Source: Geothrix edaphica
GTDB taxonomy: Bacteria; Acidobacteriota; Holophagae; Holophagales; Holophagaceae
Assembly (NCBI RefSeq): GCF_030268045.1
Contig: NZ_BSDC01000001.1
Location: 1-64,000, forward strand
DNA length: 64,000 nucleotides
Direction: 5' to 3'
Shown here: in pieces, positions 34,465-43,780 of the stretch
Layout of the letters: the number at the start of each line of letters is the position of its first letter
How positions within the stretch are numbered: the first letter of the stretch is position 1
Program-made: the position numbers and the translations under genes
Notes under the pieces: generated by a model
Seen by the model: only the letters and a program-made list of their open reading frames with translations
Database searches by the model: none
Told to the model about the DNA's origin: nothing

Positions 34465-35802
34465 ATGGAGAACACCGTCATGCCAACCCGGGAACTCGTC
34501 CAGGGCATCCTGGGGAAGATTGAATCGGTCACGGCCAAGGTGGGGGTGATCGGGCTGGGCTATGTGGGGCTGCCCTTCGCGGTGGAGAAGGGCAAAGTCG
34601 GGTTCCGGGTGCTGGGGTTTGATCGCAGCGCCCATCGTGTGGACCTGGTGAACCAGGGGAAGAACTTCATCGGGGATGTGGACGACGAGGAATTGCGTAG
34701 CCTGGTGGCAGACGGCTTCATCACGGCTACCACCGACATGGACCGTCTCGGCGACATGGACGTGCTGATCATTGCCGTGCCGACGCCTCTCACCAAGAAC
34801 CTGAATCCAGATCTGCAGTACATCGAGGCGGTCACGCGGGACATCGCGAAGCGCCTTCGGCCGGGCCAGCTCATCAGCCTGGAGAGCACAACCTATCCGG
34901 GGACCACCGACGAGGTGATGAAGCCGATCCTGGAACAGTCGGGGCTCAAGGCTGGTGTGGACTTCTTCCTGGCCCACAGCCCCGAGCGGGTGGATCCGGG
35001 AAACCGGCGCTACACCACCAAGAACACCAACAAGGTGGTGGGGGCTTCGGACCCCGCGAGCCGGGAGGTGGCGGTGGCCCTGTACCGGAAGACCATCCTG
35101 AACGTCGTGCCGGTGAGCAGCGCCGCGGCGGCGGAAATGACCAAGGTGTTTGAAAACACCTTCCGCGCGGTGAACATCGCGCTGGTCAACGAGCTGACCC
35201 TGCTCTGCGACCGCATGGGGCTGAACGTCTGGGAGGTGTTGGACGCGGCTTTCACCAAGCCCTTCGGCATCATGCCCTTCTATCCAGGACCCGGTGTGGG
35301 AGGACATTGCATTCCCCTGGATCCCCACTACCTGGAATGGAAGGCCCGGGAATTCAACTTCAACACCCGGTTCATCGCCCTGGCCGGAGAGATCAACCGA
35401 CGGATGCCCGAGTTCGTCGCTGACAAGACCATGCGGCTGCTCAGCGACCAGGGCAAGGGGCTCCGCGGTTCCAAGGTATTCGTCCTGGGCGTGGCCTACA
35501 AGAAGGACATCGACGACCCCCGGGAGAGCCCCAGCACCGAGGTGCTGCATCTGCTGGCCCAGCGGGGGGCCGTGATCACCTACCACGACCCCCACATCCC
35601 GCACTTCACGGAGCACGGTCACGATCTTCGGAGCGTGCCCCTCACGGCGGAGGCCCTGAATCGAGCCGATCTGGTGCTGATCCTCACCGATCACACGGCG
35701 GTGGACTACGCTCTGGTCGCGAAGGAATCCGTCCAGATCCTGGATACGCGGAACGCCCTGAAGCGGGTGGACGGCCCCAAACCAAACGTCGTGCTGCTCT
35801 AG
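34465..35802 (+). CDS. wbpA: UDP-N-acetylglucosamine 6-dehydrogenase, WbpA-like
   Basis: This NAD-dependent UDP-sugar dehydrogenase (445 residues) oxidises C6 to a carboxylate. The N-terminal Rossmann motif is VGVIGLGYVGLPFA. The active-site Cys lies in GVGGHCIPLDPHYL, and SLESTTYPGTTDEV and HSPERVDPGN are further signatures of the UDP-GlcNAc/ManNAc dehydrogenase group. It should supply UDP-GlcNAcA to WbpB, WbpE and WbpD. The ATG at 34465 lies just after the wbpB stop. A second ATG at 34480 is also possible. Confidence 0.92.
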   Translation: MENTVMPTRELVQGILGKIESVTAKVGVIGLGYVGLPFAVEKGKVGFRVLGFDRSAHRVDLVNQGKNFIGDVDDEELRSLVADGFITATTDMDRLGDMDVLIIAVPTPLTKNLNPDLQYIEAVTRDIAKRLRPGQLISLESTTYPGTTDEVMKPILEQSGLKAGVDFFLAHSPERVDPGNRRYTTKNTNKVVGASDPASREVAVALYRKTILNVVPVSSAAAAEMTKVFENTFRAVNIALVNELTLLCDRMGLNVWEVLDAAFTKPFGIMPFYPGPGVGGHCIPLDPHYLEWKAREFNFNTRFIALAGEINRRMPEFVADKTMRLLSDQGKGLRGSKVFVLGVAYKKDIDDPRESPSTEVLHLLAQRGAVITYHDPHIPHFTEHGHDLRSVPLTAEALNRADLVLILTDHTAVDYALVAKESVQILDTRNALKRVDGPKPNVVLL

Positions 35803-35813
35803 AGGATTCACCC

Positions 35814-36398
35814 ATGGAGAAACCCGCCTACACACACCCCACCGCCGTGGTGGACGAGGGCGCCCAGCTGGGCGAGGGCACCAAGGTCTGGCACTTCTGC
35901 CACATCTACCCCAAGGCCGTCATCGGTAGGCACTCGATCCTGGGGCAGAACGTCATGGTGGCCAACGGCGTCACCATCGGCGACTACTGCAAGATCCAGA
36001 ATAATGTGAGCCTCTACGAGGGTGTCATCCTCGAGGACTACGTGTTCTGCGGGCCCAGCATGGTGTTCACCAACGTGACCACGCCCCGCTGCCTCTTCCC
36101 CAGAAACACCAGCGAGGACTATAAGGAGACCCGCGTCAAGCGCGGCGCCTCCATCGGTGCCAACGCCACCATCGTGTGCGGGGTGACCCTGCACGAGTGC
36201 GCCTTCGTGGCCGCGGGGGCCGTGGTGACGAAGGATGTGCCACCCTACGCCATGGTGGCGGGGGTCCCCGCCCGGATCATCGGGCACATGTGCGAGCGGG
36301 GGGAGCGCCTGGCTTTCGACCGCCACGGTGAGGCGACGACCAGTTACGGCCAGAAGTACCGCAAAGACCCCCGGGGTCTCGTGAGCAAGGTGGATTGA
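35814..36398 (+). CDS. wbpD: Hexapeptide N-acetyltransferase, WbpD-like
   Basis: This left-handed beta-helix acyltransferase (194 residues) would acetylate the 3-amino group of the UDP-sugar. Hexapeptide repeats run through KVWHFCHIYPKAVIGRHSILGQNVMVANGVTIGDYCKIQNNVSLYEGV (seen as successive I/V-G triplets), followed by GAVVTKDVPPYAMVAGVPARIIG. These features match WbpD/WlbB. Its stop overlaps the aminotransferase start (ATGA), so the two are translationally coupled. Confidence 0.9.
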   Translation: MEKPAYTHPTAVVDEGAQLGEGTKVWHFCHIYPKAVIGRHSILGQNVMVANGVTIGDYCKIQNNVSLYEGVILEDYVFCGPSMVFTNVTTPRCLFPRNTSEDYKETRVKRGASIGANATIVCGVTLHECAFVAAGAVVTKDVPPYAMVAGVPARIIGHMCERGERLAFDRHGEATTSYGQKYRKDPRGLVSKVD

Positions 36399-37510
36399 TG
36401 AGCACCCAGACCCAGATACCCATCCTCGACCTGAAGCCCCAGATCGAGGCCCTCTGGCCGGACCTTCAGGCCGCCTTCGAACGCGTGATGAAGTCCGGTC
36501 ATTTCATCGTGGGGCCGGAGGTGAGGGCTTTCGAGGAAGAGGCAGCCACCTACCTGGGTGTGAAGCATGCCATCGGCCTGAATTCCGGCACGGACGCCCT
36601 GTACATCGCCCTTCGGGCCCTGGGCATCGGCCCCGGGGACGAGGTCATCACCACGCCTTTCACCTTCTTCGCCACAGCCGAAGCCATCAGCCACGTCGGC
36701 GCCACGCCCGTCTTTGTGGACATCGAAGAGGCCTCCTTCAACATCAACGCCGATCTCATCGAGCCGGCCATCACGCCCCGCACCAAGGCCATCATCCCCG
36801 TGCACCTCTTCGGGCGTCCCTGCAATATGGACCGCATCCAGGCCATTGCGGCCAAGCACGGAGTGAAGGTGGTGGAAGATTGCGCCCAGAGTTTCGGCGC
36901 GACCTGGAAAGGGCGGCAGACGGGCTCCATGGGCGTCTTCGGCTGCTATAGCTTCTTTCCCACCAAGAACCTGAGTGCCTTCGGAGACGGCGGCATGCTT
37001 GCCACCAACGACGATGACCTGGCGGCCACCGCCCGGATGCTCAGGGTCCACGGGAGCCGAAAGAAGTACTTCAACGAAACGGTCGGGTACAACTCCCGCC
37101 TCGACGAGCTGCACGCGGCCATGCTTCGGGTGAAGCTTCCTCGCATCGACGCATGGAATGAGGGGCGGATCCGCGTGGCCGGTCACTACCGGACGCTGCT
37201 GGGCGGAATCAAGGGCCTGGTCACGCCGGAGGTGGTTCCGGGGCATGTGTTCCACCAGTACACGATCCGGGTCCAAGGGCAGGATCGAGATGCACTCCAG
37301 GCCCGGCTTGCGGAACAGGGCATCGGGACGATGGTCTACTACCCGATCCCCTGCCATCGGCTGAAGCTCTACCAGGAAAGTCACGCCACCGCCTCGTGCC
37401 CGGTGGCGGAGACTGCCTCGCAGCAAGTCCTCAGCCTTCCCGTCTGGCCCGAGTTGGATCCAGGCATCCAGGGAGCAGTGGCAGCTGCAATTGGACAATC
37501 ATTCGTTTGA
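36398..37510 (+). CDS. wbpE: DegT/DnrJ/EryC1 sugar aminotransferase, WbpE-like
   Basis: This PLP-dependent aminotransferase (370 residues) adds an amino group at C3 of the 3-keto sugar produced by WbpB. It shows GLNSGTDALYIALRALGIGPGDEVI, the Asp-containing VVEDCAQSFGA that holds PLP, and the Schiff-base Lys in SFFPTKNLSAFGDGGM. A C-terminal block GIGTMVYYPIPCHRL follows. With WbpA, B and D it completes UDP-2,3-diacetamido-2,3-dideoxy-glucuronate synthesis. The start overlaps the wbpD stop. Confidence 0.92.
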   Translation: MSTQTQIPILDLKPQIEALWPDLQAAFERVMKSGHFIVGPEVRAFEEEAATYLGVKHAIGLNSGTDALYIALRALGIGPGDEVITTPFTFFATAEAISHVGATPVFVDIEEASFNINADLIEPAITPRTKAIIPVHLFGRPCNMDRIQAIAAKHGVKVVEDCAQSFGATWKGRQTGSMGVFGCYSFFPTKNLSAFGDGGMLATNDDDLAATARMLRVHGSRKKYFNETVGYNSRLDELHAAMLRVKLPRIDAWNEGRIRVAGHYRTLLGGIKGLVTPEVVPGHVFHQYTIRVQGQDRDALQARLAEQGIGTMVYYPIPCHRLKLYQESHATASCPVAETASQQVLSLPVWPELDPGIQGAVAAAIGQSFV

Positions 37511-37529
37511 GCACGGACGGGCGTCAACT

Positions 37530-38846
37530 TTGAATCCAACCAACCCAATAACCCGCCTGAAGGCATGGCGGGACCAGAATCCCTTTGTGAAGGGGGTTGT
37601 GGAGATCGCCGGTGGGACCTGGATGGGGCACGCCGTCACCCTGCTGGGGGCGCCGATCCTGAGCCGGATCTACGGTCCTGAATCCTTTGGGCGTTTCCAG
37701 ATCTATTTATCGTTCCTGATGGTGTTGAGCGTCATCCTGGCGTTGAGATACGAGATGGCGATCCTGCTGCCCGAGGATGATGAGGGTGGGTTCAGGCTCG
37801 TGGTGCTCGGATTGATGGTGTCGACGATTGCGGGGATCGGGTGTCTGGCCCTGATGACCTCCCTTTTCGCGCTGAAGGGATGGCCATCCATCCTCCAGCC
37901 TCTGGGATGGGGCGCGTTCCTGATCCCGGTCGGGGCTATGCTGGCGAGCATCTACCAGGTGTTGACCTTCTGGGCCATCCGGAAATCCTCGTTTCGCTCT
38001 GTGAGCCTCTCCAAGTTGTGCCAGGCATCAAGCCAAGTCGGTGGACAGGTCGCAGGCGGGTTCACCTCCATTCCTGGCCATGCAGGGCTGATGCTGGGGG
38101 ACTGCATTGGACGGATCGGCGCTCTTGTCCCCCTGTTGAGGGAATTCAATCGGGACCTCGATCGGTTTGCAGGGCGCTGGAGCCTCGCATCGGTGCTTCA
38201 GGCGGCGCGTCGATATCGGCGTTTTCCTCTGATCTCCGCCTGGGGGGCACTGATCAATTCCCTCGGTCTGACCGTCCCCTCGATCATGTTGCTGCACCAA
38301 CTTGGCGCTGACGTGCTTGGGTGGTATGCCCTGGCAGACCGGGTGGTGGGGCTCCCTTCCGTTCTTCTCGGCCAGTCGGTGTCGCAAGTATTCATGGGTG
38401 AGGCCGGACGCCTGAGCACCGGGGACCCACGCCGGATGCTGGCGCTTTACCGGGGGCTGCTGAAAAAGCTGATGCTCATCGGGCTCGTCCCTGCGGCGGT
38501 CCTGCTGATCGGGGGGCCATGGCTGTTCCGGTTCGTCTTCGGCCCACACTGGGAGCCGGCGGGCCAGATGGCGCGGATCCTCGCGCTCAACCACTACCTG
38601 GCTTTCATCGCCTGGCCCCTGATTCCGACCCTCACCGTGTTGGAGAGGCAGGACCTTCAGACGGCCTGGGATGTGGGGCGGTTGGCGTTCATCGTGGCAG
38701 CCCTGGCGGCCTCGCAAGCGATGGGCCTGGGAATGCCGGGGACAATCGGGATGCTCAGCACCGCAGGAGCCCTCTCCTACCTCGCCCATGTGCTCATCAC
38801 CCACCAGCTGCTGACCCTCCGGGCGGCCAACCATGAGAAAGTCTAG
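37530..38846 (+). CDS. Wzx-like oligosaccharide flippase 1
   Basis: This polytopic membrane protein of the MOP/polysaccharide-transporter superfamily has about 438 residues and 12 predicted spans. The first span, ending GAPILSRIYGPESFGRFQIYLS, is the typical Wzx/RfbX signature. The start is uncertain: TTG at 37530 is used here, and TTG at 37491 would overlap wbpE by 20 bases. No ATG lies early enough in this frame. It should move lipid-linked repeat units to the periplasmic face. A second flippase gene is present at 43.8-45.2 kb. Confidence 0.83.
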   Translation: MNPTNPITRLKAWRDQNPFVKGVVEIAGGTWMGHAVTLLGAPILSRIYGPESFGRFQIYLSFLMVLSVILALRYEMAILLPEDDEGGFRLVVLGLMVSTIAGIGCLALMTSLFALKGWPSILQPLGWGAFLIPVGAMLASIYQVLTFWAIRKSSFRSVSLSKLCQASSQVGGQVAGGFTSIPGHAGLMLGDCIGRIGALVPLLREFNRDLDRFAGRWSLASVLQAARRYRRFPLISAWGALINSLGLTVPSIMLLHQLGADVLGWYALADRVVGLPSVLLGQSVSQVFMGEAGRLSTGDPRRMLALYRGLLKKLMLIGLVPAAVLLIGGPWLFRFVFGPHWEPAGQMARILALNHYLAFIAWPLIPTLTVLERQDLQTAWDVGRLAFIVAALAASQAMGLGMPGTIGMLSTAGALSYLAHVLITHQLLTLRAANHEKV

Positions 38847-38949
38847 ATCTTTTCTGAGAGGCTGAAATGATCCTCTGGCCGTGGTCGACCACGTTCACCC
38901 CAGCCAGGGTTGATGTCCTCCTCTGCCTTCTGGATCCCGGGGCCCATCC

Positions 38950-39567
38950 ATGTTGAACGCGATCGAGTACCTGTTTGCCAAGGCCATCAAAAAGCTCCAC
39001 CTCCGGGCCATCAAGGGTTCGCAGATCCATCCTTCCTCGAAGGTCTGTGCAGGCACTCAGATGGTCGATTCCCGGATGGGAAAGCACTCCGACATCGGTT
39101 ACGACTGCCTGATCGTCAAGACCAACATCGGAAGCTTCGTTTCCATGGGCTCGAACTGCAGGATCGGAGGTGCGAGCCATACGATGGACTGGGTATCCAC
39201 CTCGCCGGTCTTCTGCGGGAACAAGGATCACCTCCCCCAGAAATTTTCAGAACACCCGTTCGATGCCTTCGTGCAGACGAACATCGGAAATGATGTATGG
39301 ATCGCCGATGGCGTGCTGGTGCGGGCTGGAGTGACCGTCGGCGACGGGGCCGTCCTGGGTCTGGGGAGTGTCGTCACCAAGGATGTGCCGCCCTACGAGA
39401 TATGGGGAGGGAATCCCGCCCGCTTCATCCGCAAGCGCTTCGACGACGAGGTGATCGCCGCCCTGCTGAGAATCAGGTGGTGGGATTTCGACGACGAAAC
39501 CCTCCGGGGAAAGGCGAATCTGTTCAACGACGTGAAGGCCTTCATCGCCATGGAGGAGGGCCGGTGA
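38950..39567 (+). CDS. CatB-related hexapeptide O-acetyltransferase
   Basis: This left-handed beta-helix acetyltransferase of the xenobiotic/VatD type has 205 residues. The parallel-helix repeats include VKTNIGSFVSMGSNCRIGG. The catalytic His lies in GGASHTMDWVSTSP, and IGNDVWIADGVLVRAGVTVGDGAVLGLGSVVTKDVPPYEIWGGNPARFIRKRF follows in successive hexads. It probably O-acetylates a sugar of the repeat unit. Its stop overlaps the next gene's GTG, so the pair is coupled. Confidence 0.86.
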   Translation: MLNAIEYLFAKAIKKLHLRAIKGSQIHPSSKVCAGTQMVDSRMGKHSDIGYDCLIVKTNIGSFVSMGSNCRIGGASHTMDWVSTSPVFCGNKDHLPQKFSEHPFDAFVQTNIGNDVWIADGVLVRAGVTVGDGAVLGLGSVVTKDVPPYEIWGGNPARFIRKRFDDEVIAALLRIRWWDFDDETLRGKANLFNDVKAFIAMEEGR

Positions 39568-40709
39568 AGATCCTCCATTTGATGCTCTCCTGCTTTTACA
39601 TCGATGGATATAACTATCAGGAAAATGTCCTTCCCCGGATGAACAAGGAAGATGGACACTCCGTTCGGATCATCGCCTCCACGGAAACCTACATCGACAA
39701 CCAGAATCTCGGCTACGTCGCGCCCCGGACCTACCAGAACGAGGACGGGATCGAAGTGACGCGGTTGCCCTACCGGGGCGGGCTGCCGCATGCGGTGATG
39801 AGGAAACTCCGGGCCTATCCCGGCGTCTATCCCCATATCGAGGCATTCGCTCCGGATGTGATCCTCTTTCATGGCGTGCCGGCCTACGAGTTGCTGACTG
39901 TCGCCAGGTACAAAAAAAATCATCCATCTGTTAAATTATATGTAGATAGTCATGAAGACCATCATAATAGCGGAACCAACGCTCTCTCCAAGTGGGTCCT
40001 TCATCGCGGATTCTATAGGTCCGTCATCACAAAAGTACTTCCATCCATCGATAAAATTCTCTACATTTCCGAGGAAACCAAGGATTTTTTGATCGAAAAT
40101 TACGACATTCCGTCAGGAATGATGGAATTCTATCCTTTGGGCGGCGTGATTGCGGATGAGTCCGAGGTGGAGCGGCGCCGCCAGGCCCGGCGCGGCGAGC
40201 TGGGGCTGGACGGCGAGGACATCCTCTTTCTGCATTCGGGGAAGCTGGATCCCATCAAACGCACGGAGGCTCTCCTCGAAGCCTTTACGGCCGTGGATGA
40301 TGCGCGGTTCCGACTGGTCCTGATCGGCACCATCGGGGACGAGATCCGGGACAAGCTGGATCCCATGATCCAGAGGGATCCGAGGATCACCTTCCTGGGC
40401 TGGAAGACCTCCAGCGAACTCCAGGAGTACCTGTGTGCCTGCGACCTGTATGTGCAGCCCGGGGGGCAGTCGGCCACCATGCAGAACGCCATGTGCGCTT
40501 CGGCCCCGGTGATGATCTTTCCCCACAAGAGCCACAAGCCCTACCTGGATGGGAATGGGTTCTTCGTAGAGGGGGTCGAGGACATGAGGCGCTCCTTCCA
40601 GGAGATCTCCCGCGAGCCGGGTCTGCTGGCTCCGATGCGGAGGCGCTCACGGGAGCTGGCCCAGGATCTGCTGGACTACCGGAAGCTGGCCGCGCGGCTC
40701 TACCGCTGA
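39564..40709 (+). CDS. GT4-type glycosyltransferase (GT-B fold) with an AT-rich internal patch
   Basis: This retaining GT-B glycosyltransferase has 381 residues from the GTG at 39564. The N-terminal half has GYNYQENVLPRMNKEDGHSV and the acceptor domain. The C-terminal donor domain shows FLHSGKLDPIKRTEALLEAF, FLGWKTSSELQEYL, and CDLYVQPGGQSATMQNAMCASAPVM with the donor-binding segment. Bases about 39900-40130 are conspicuously AT-rich with A/T-ending codons, unlike both flanks, suggesting intragenic recombination. The sugar donor is unknown. Confidence 0.85.
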   Translation: MKILHLMLSCFYIDGYNYQENVLPRMNKEDGHSVRIIASTETYIDNQNLGYVAPRTYQNEDGIEVTRLPYRGGLPHAVMRKLRAYPGVYPHIEAFAPDVILFHGVPAYELLTVARYKKNHPSVKLYVDSHEDHHNSGTNALSKWVLHRGFYRSVITKVLPSIDKILYISEETKDFLIENYDIPSGMMEFYPLGGVIADESEVERRRQARRGELGLDGEDILFLHSGKLDPIKRTEALLEAFTAVDDARFRLVLIGTIGDEIRDKLDPMIQRDPRITFLGWKTSSELQEYLCACDLYVQPGGQSATMQNAMCASAPVMIFPHKSHKPYLDGNGFFVEGVEDMRRSFQEISREPGLLAPMRRRSRELAQDLLDYRKLAARLYR

Positions 40710-40796
40710 GCGCGGAACCAGCGCGCAAGCGATCTCAAGCAAAGCATTTGGTGTCATCGTAAAGCATCGAACCGACCCGCATCCCGAGGCCAGATC

Positions 40797-41432
40797 ATGT
40801 GGAATCCCCAAAGCGTCCTGGTGCTCGCCCCGCACACCGATGACTACGAAATCGGCGCGGGCGGGTACATCCACCGGCTCATTTCGGGTGGGGCCACCCT
40901 TCACGCCATGGCCTTTTCCACGGCCGCGGAATCTCTGCCAGCGGGCTTGGCCCCCGACACGCTGGCCCACGAGTGCCGGGAGGCCGCCCGGCGCCTGGGG
41001 ATCCCCGCCGGGAACCTCGACATCCATGACTTCCCGGTGCGGCGGTTTCCCGAGCACCGCCAACCCATCCTGGAACTCCTGGTGGCGGCCCGGAGGAGGA
41101 TCGCCCCGGATCTCGTCCTGGTCCATGCCACCACGGATGTCCACCAGGATCATCAGGTCATCACTCAGGAGGCCATCCGGGCCTTCAAGGGGACGACCAT
41201 CCTGGGCTACGAATTGCCCTGGAATGACCTTCAATTTTCGGCCCAGTGCATGGTCCAGCTGAGTGAGGAGAATCTGCAGGCCAAGCTGCATGCCCTGGAG
41301 GCCTACGGCTCGCAGATGCACCGTGCCTACGCCAAGCCCGATGTGCCGACCGGATTGGCGCGGGTGCGGGGGGTCTCGGTGGGATTCGATTACGCCGAGG
41401 CCTTCGAGGTGATCCGCTGGATTCAGCCTTGA
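40797..41432 (+). CDS. PIG-L family N-deacetylase
   Basis: This zinc-dependent deacetylase (211 residues) is of the LmbE/PIG-L family, which removes N-acetyl groups from GlcNAc-type sugars. The zinc and catalytic motif is LAPHTDDYEIGAGG, and the second zinc site is VHATTDVHQDHQVI. It is followed 20 bases later by an LpxD-like N-acyltransferase. The pair suggests removal of an acetyl group and replacement with another acyl chain on a sugar of this polysaccharide. Confidence 0.88.
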   Translation: MWNPQSVLVLAPHTDDYEIGAGGYIHRLISGGATLHAMAFSTAAESLPAGLAPDTLAHECREAARRLGIPAGNLDIHDFPVRRFPEHRQPILELLVAARRRIAPDLVLVHATTDVHQDHQVITQEAIRAFKGTTILGYELPWNDLQFSAQCMVQLSEENLQAKLHALEAYGSQMHRAYAKPDVPTGLARVRGVSVGFDYAEAFEVIRWIQP

Positions 41433-41452
41433 TCGTTTGAGAGGGGACGCGC

Positions 41453-42340
41453 ATGACCATCCTGGCTTCCACCATCGCCCGATTCCTTGATCGGGAAATG
41501 TCTGGCCCCGACCTAGAGTTGACTCACCCAGTTCCGGCACATTCCCCAGCCTCCGGGGCCCTGGTGTTCGTGAAGGCCTTCAGCGAAGCCTGGGTGGATT
41601 CCCTTGGGCCGCGTCAGGACATCTGCGTGTTGGGTCCACCCGAGTTTGCATCCCGGCTACAGGGGGCCCTCATCATCTCCGACTCCCCCCGACTGGATTT
41701 TGCCAGGGCTGTGGAGAAGTTCTTCGTGCCTGCCGAGCCGCGGGTCATCTCAGACACGGCCCGCATACATCCGAGCGCCCACATCGGCCAGAATGTCGGG
41801 ATCGGGCACTACTCGGTGATCGGGGAGGGGGCTGTCATCGGTGACGGCACCGTCATTCGAAGCCATGTCATCATTCATCGCAATTGTCGAATTGGTAGAA
41901 ACTGTCTCATCAAGTCATCGACGGTGATCGGTGAAGAAGGGTTCGGGTTCGAGTTCGATGCCGAGGGGGTTCCCATGCGCATTCCTCACCTCGGGGCCGT
42001 TGTGCTGGGTGATGAGGTCGAGATCGGTGCCATGAACGTGATCGCCCGCGGTACATTGGGCGATACGGTCCTTTCGGACCATGTGAAAACCGATGACCAT
42101 GTGTTCATCGCGCACAACGTTTCAGTCGGTGAGAACACCGTCATCATTGCGTGTGCCGAAGTCAGCGGGAGCGTGAAGCTCGGGCGAGATGTCTGGATTG
42201 CTCCTTCGGCCTGCATCATCAATCAAGCCACCGTTGGAGATCGCGGCATGGTCGGCCTGGGTGCTGTGGTGACGAAATCCGTGGAAGCTGGAATGATCGT
42301 GGCCGGAAATCCAGCCAAGGTGATACGTCCGCGGGCTTAG
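41453..42340 (+). CDS. LpxD-like hexapeptide N-acyltransferase
   Basis: This protein (295 residues) resembles LpxD. A short N-terminal domain (about 1-95) precedes a long left-handed beta-helix with repeats such as RIHPSAHIGQNVGIGHYSVIG. GEEGFGFEFDAEGVPMRIPHLGAV matches the LpxD FGF..G......I.HLG segment, and DHVFIAHNVSVGENTVI carries the catalytic His. It ends in a GNPAKVIRPRA tail. The setting beside a PIG-L deacetylase, and the absence of lpxA or fabZ, argue for a polysaccharide sugar acyltransferase rather than lipid A synthesis. Confidence 0.8.
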   Translation: MTILASTIARFLDREMSGPDLELTHPVPAHSPASGALVFVKAFSEAWVDSLGPRQDICVLGPPEFASRLQGALIISDSPRLDFARAVEKFFVPAEPRVISDTARIHPSAHIGQNVGIGHYSVIGEGAVIGDGTVIRSHVIIHRNCRIGRNCLIKSSTVIGEEGFGFEFDAEGVPMRIPHLGAVVLGDEVEIGAMNVIARGTLGDTVLSDHVKTDDHVFIAHNVSVGENTVIIACAEVSGSVKLGRDVWIAPSACIINQATVGDRGMVGLGAVVTKSVEAGMIVAGNPAKVIRPRA

Positions 42341-42418
42341 CCTGAGCTTCCTTCGGCGGCTGGATGACCCCTTGTCTACGGGTATCGCCTCGGAACTTGA
42401 AACAGGATGATATCCAGG

Positions 42419-43690
42419 CTAAGGAGCATTCGTATCTGAGTTCTGATGGAGGGCGAAGGGGCTGATTTTCTGATGCAGGCGAACAAACAGCCCCACCGTG
42501 GCCGGAACAGAAATATCGACAAAGGGTTTCGAGAAAATCAGAAAGAACAGGCAGATGCCCAGGAAACCAAGGGCCATTCCGTAGTCGGCGGTCAGGTTAC
42601 GCCCCTGTTCCTTGACCTTGGGTGCCAGCGTCACCGCACTGTGCACCAATGCGCCGACAACAGTCACCAGAAGCAGCAGGCCTGGAAGACCGAGGTCGAC
42701 CCAGGCGGACAAGGCGTTGTGGGCGTAGTGCCCGGATCCTCCAAGCCTCATGTAGCTTCCATAGGCGCCGGTGAATGGTGCGGATTGGATCTGATCCAGG
42801 GCGAACTTGATCTGAGCGGTGCGCACCTGCACTGAGGTGTCGGCCTTGAATTCCAGCAGGCCGAGGATGCGGTTGTCTGGCATTTCCCTCATTAGCCAGG
42901 GGATGAGGATCAGAATCAGACCGACCGCCCCGGCGTAGATGAGGAACTGCCGCGTCCAGTTCTTCGAGTTGACCCATTCGAATATGAGAATGAACAGGAA
43001 CAGGGCCAGCATGTCGGATCTGGACCCCAGGAAGAACAGGACGACCAGGGCATTGACATACAACAGGAGACGGACGGGCAAGGTCTTCGAGAAGGGCGTG
43101 GCCGCGCACACGGATAGAAAAAAGGCCCGGGCCAGGCCCTGGTAGGTCGCAGCCTTGGCGTCGTCCGCATTGACCAGGAATGCCGCCAACACATCGTCTG
43201 AAACCGCGGAATAGACAAACGCGGACATGGCCAGGCACAACCAGAAGATGACGCGGTAATTGAACTTCAATTCAAGCGCCGTCACCCGGTACACGGCGAA
43301 AATGGCGATCGATTGGAGGATGGAGGCCGTATGGGATTTGTTGACATCCGGCGCGTCTCCCCGGAAGGCGTGATAGACCACCGAGGCGATGAAATACAAC
43401 AAAAAGGCCCAATATAGGATTTCCAGGTGATGGATTCGGCTCGGGCGGATGGATTTGACGCTCACATCGAACAGGGCGACCGCAGCGATCCATAAAATGA
43501 CGACAGCCGAGGACTCGTTGACGTAGCCGCCCAGGAGCTGTGGGATTGAATTCAGACCCACCAGCCAATGGTAGAAGAAGTACCCCGGGATCAGGATGAG
43601 GAACGGCAACAGGACCATGAGCCGGGGCTCAGGGGAGCGGGTTCCCGGAGGGCTGTGGGGGGATGTGGTGCTGGGCGTGGGACTCGGCAT
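42419..43690 (-). CDS. Wzy-like O-antigen polymerase/ligase family membrane protein
   Basis: This polytopic membrane protein has 423 residues and at least ten spans. The central periplasmic loop region contains PFTGAYGSYMRLGGSGHYAHNALSAWVDLGLPGLLLL, typical of the Wzy_C/O-antigen ligase superfamily (H-N pair). The N terminus has a Pro/Ser/Thr-rich start; an in-frame Met at residue 25 (43618) is an alternative start. It would polymerise repeat units (Wzy) or ligate polysaccharide (WaaL); the locus favours Wzy. It is convergent with the LpxD-like gene. Confidence 0.75.
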   Translation of the reverse strand: MPSPTPSTTSPHSPPGTRSPEPRLMVLLPFLILIPGYFFYHWLVGLNSIPQLLGGYVNESSAVVILWIAAVALFDVSVKSIRPSRIHHLEILYWAFLLYFIASVVYHAFRGDAPDVNKSHTASILQSIAIFAVYRVTALELKFNYRVIFWLCLAMSAFVYSAVSDDVLAAFLVNADDAKAATYQGLARAFFLSVCAATPFSKTLPVRLLLYVNALVVLFFLGSRSDMLALFLFILIFEWVNSKNWTRQFLIYAGAVGLILILIPWLMREMPDNRILGLLEFKADTSVQVRTAQIKFALDQIQSAPFTGAYGSYMRLGGSGHYAHNALSAWVDLGLPGLLLLVTVVGALVHSAVTLAPKVKEQGRNLTADYGMALGFLGICLFFLIFSKPFVDISVPATVGLFVRLHQKISPFALHQNSDTNAP

Positions 43691-43780
43691 GATTCATTCC
43701 GTTCGATGCCTGGGTTGAGGTGCGGAACGCTTCGCTGGATGGAGCACCGAGGGGTCGAGGGGTGACCTTCAGGCCGGAAT

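Noticed and set aside
41453-42340. LpxD-like protein as the housekeeping lipid A enzyme
   Set aside because: No lpxA, fabZ, lpxB or bam genes lie nearby; the gene is paired with a PIG-L deacetylase inside a glycan locus. Not excluded, but less likely.
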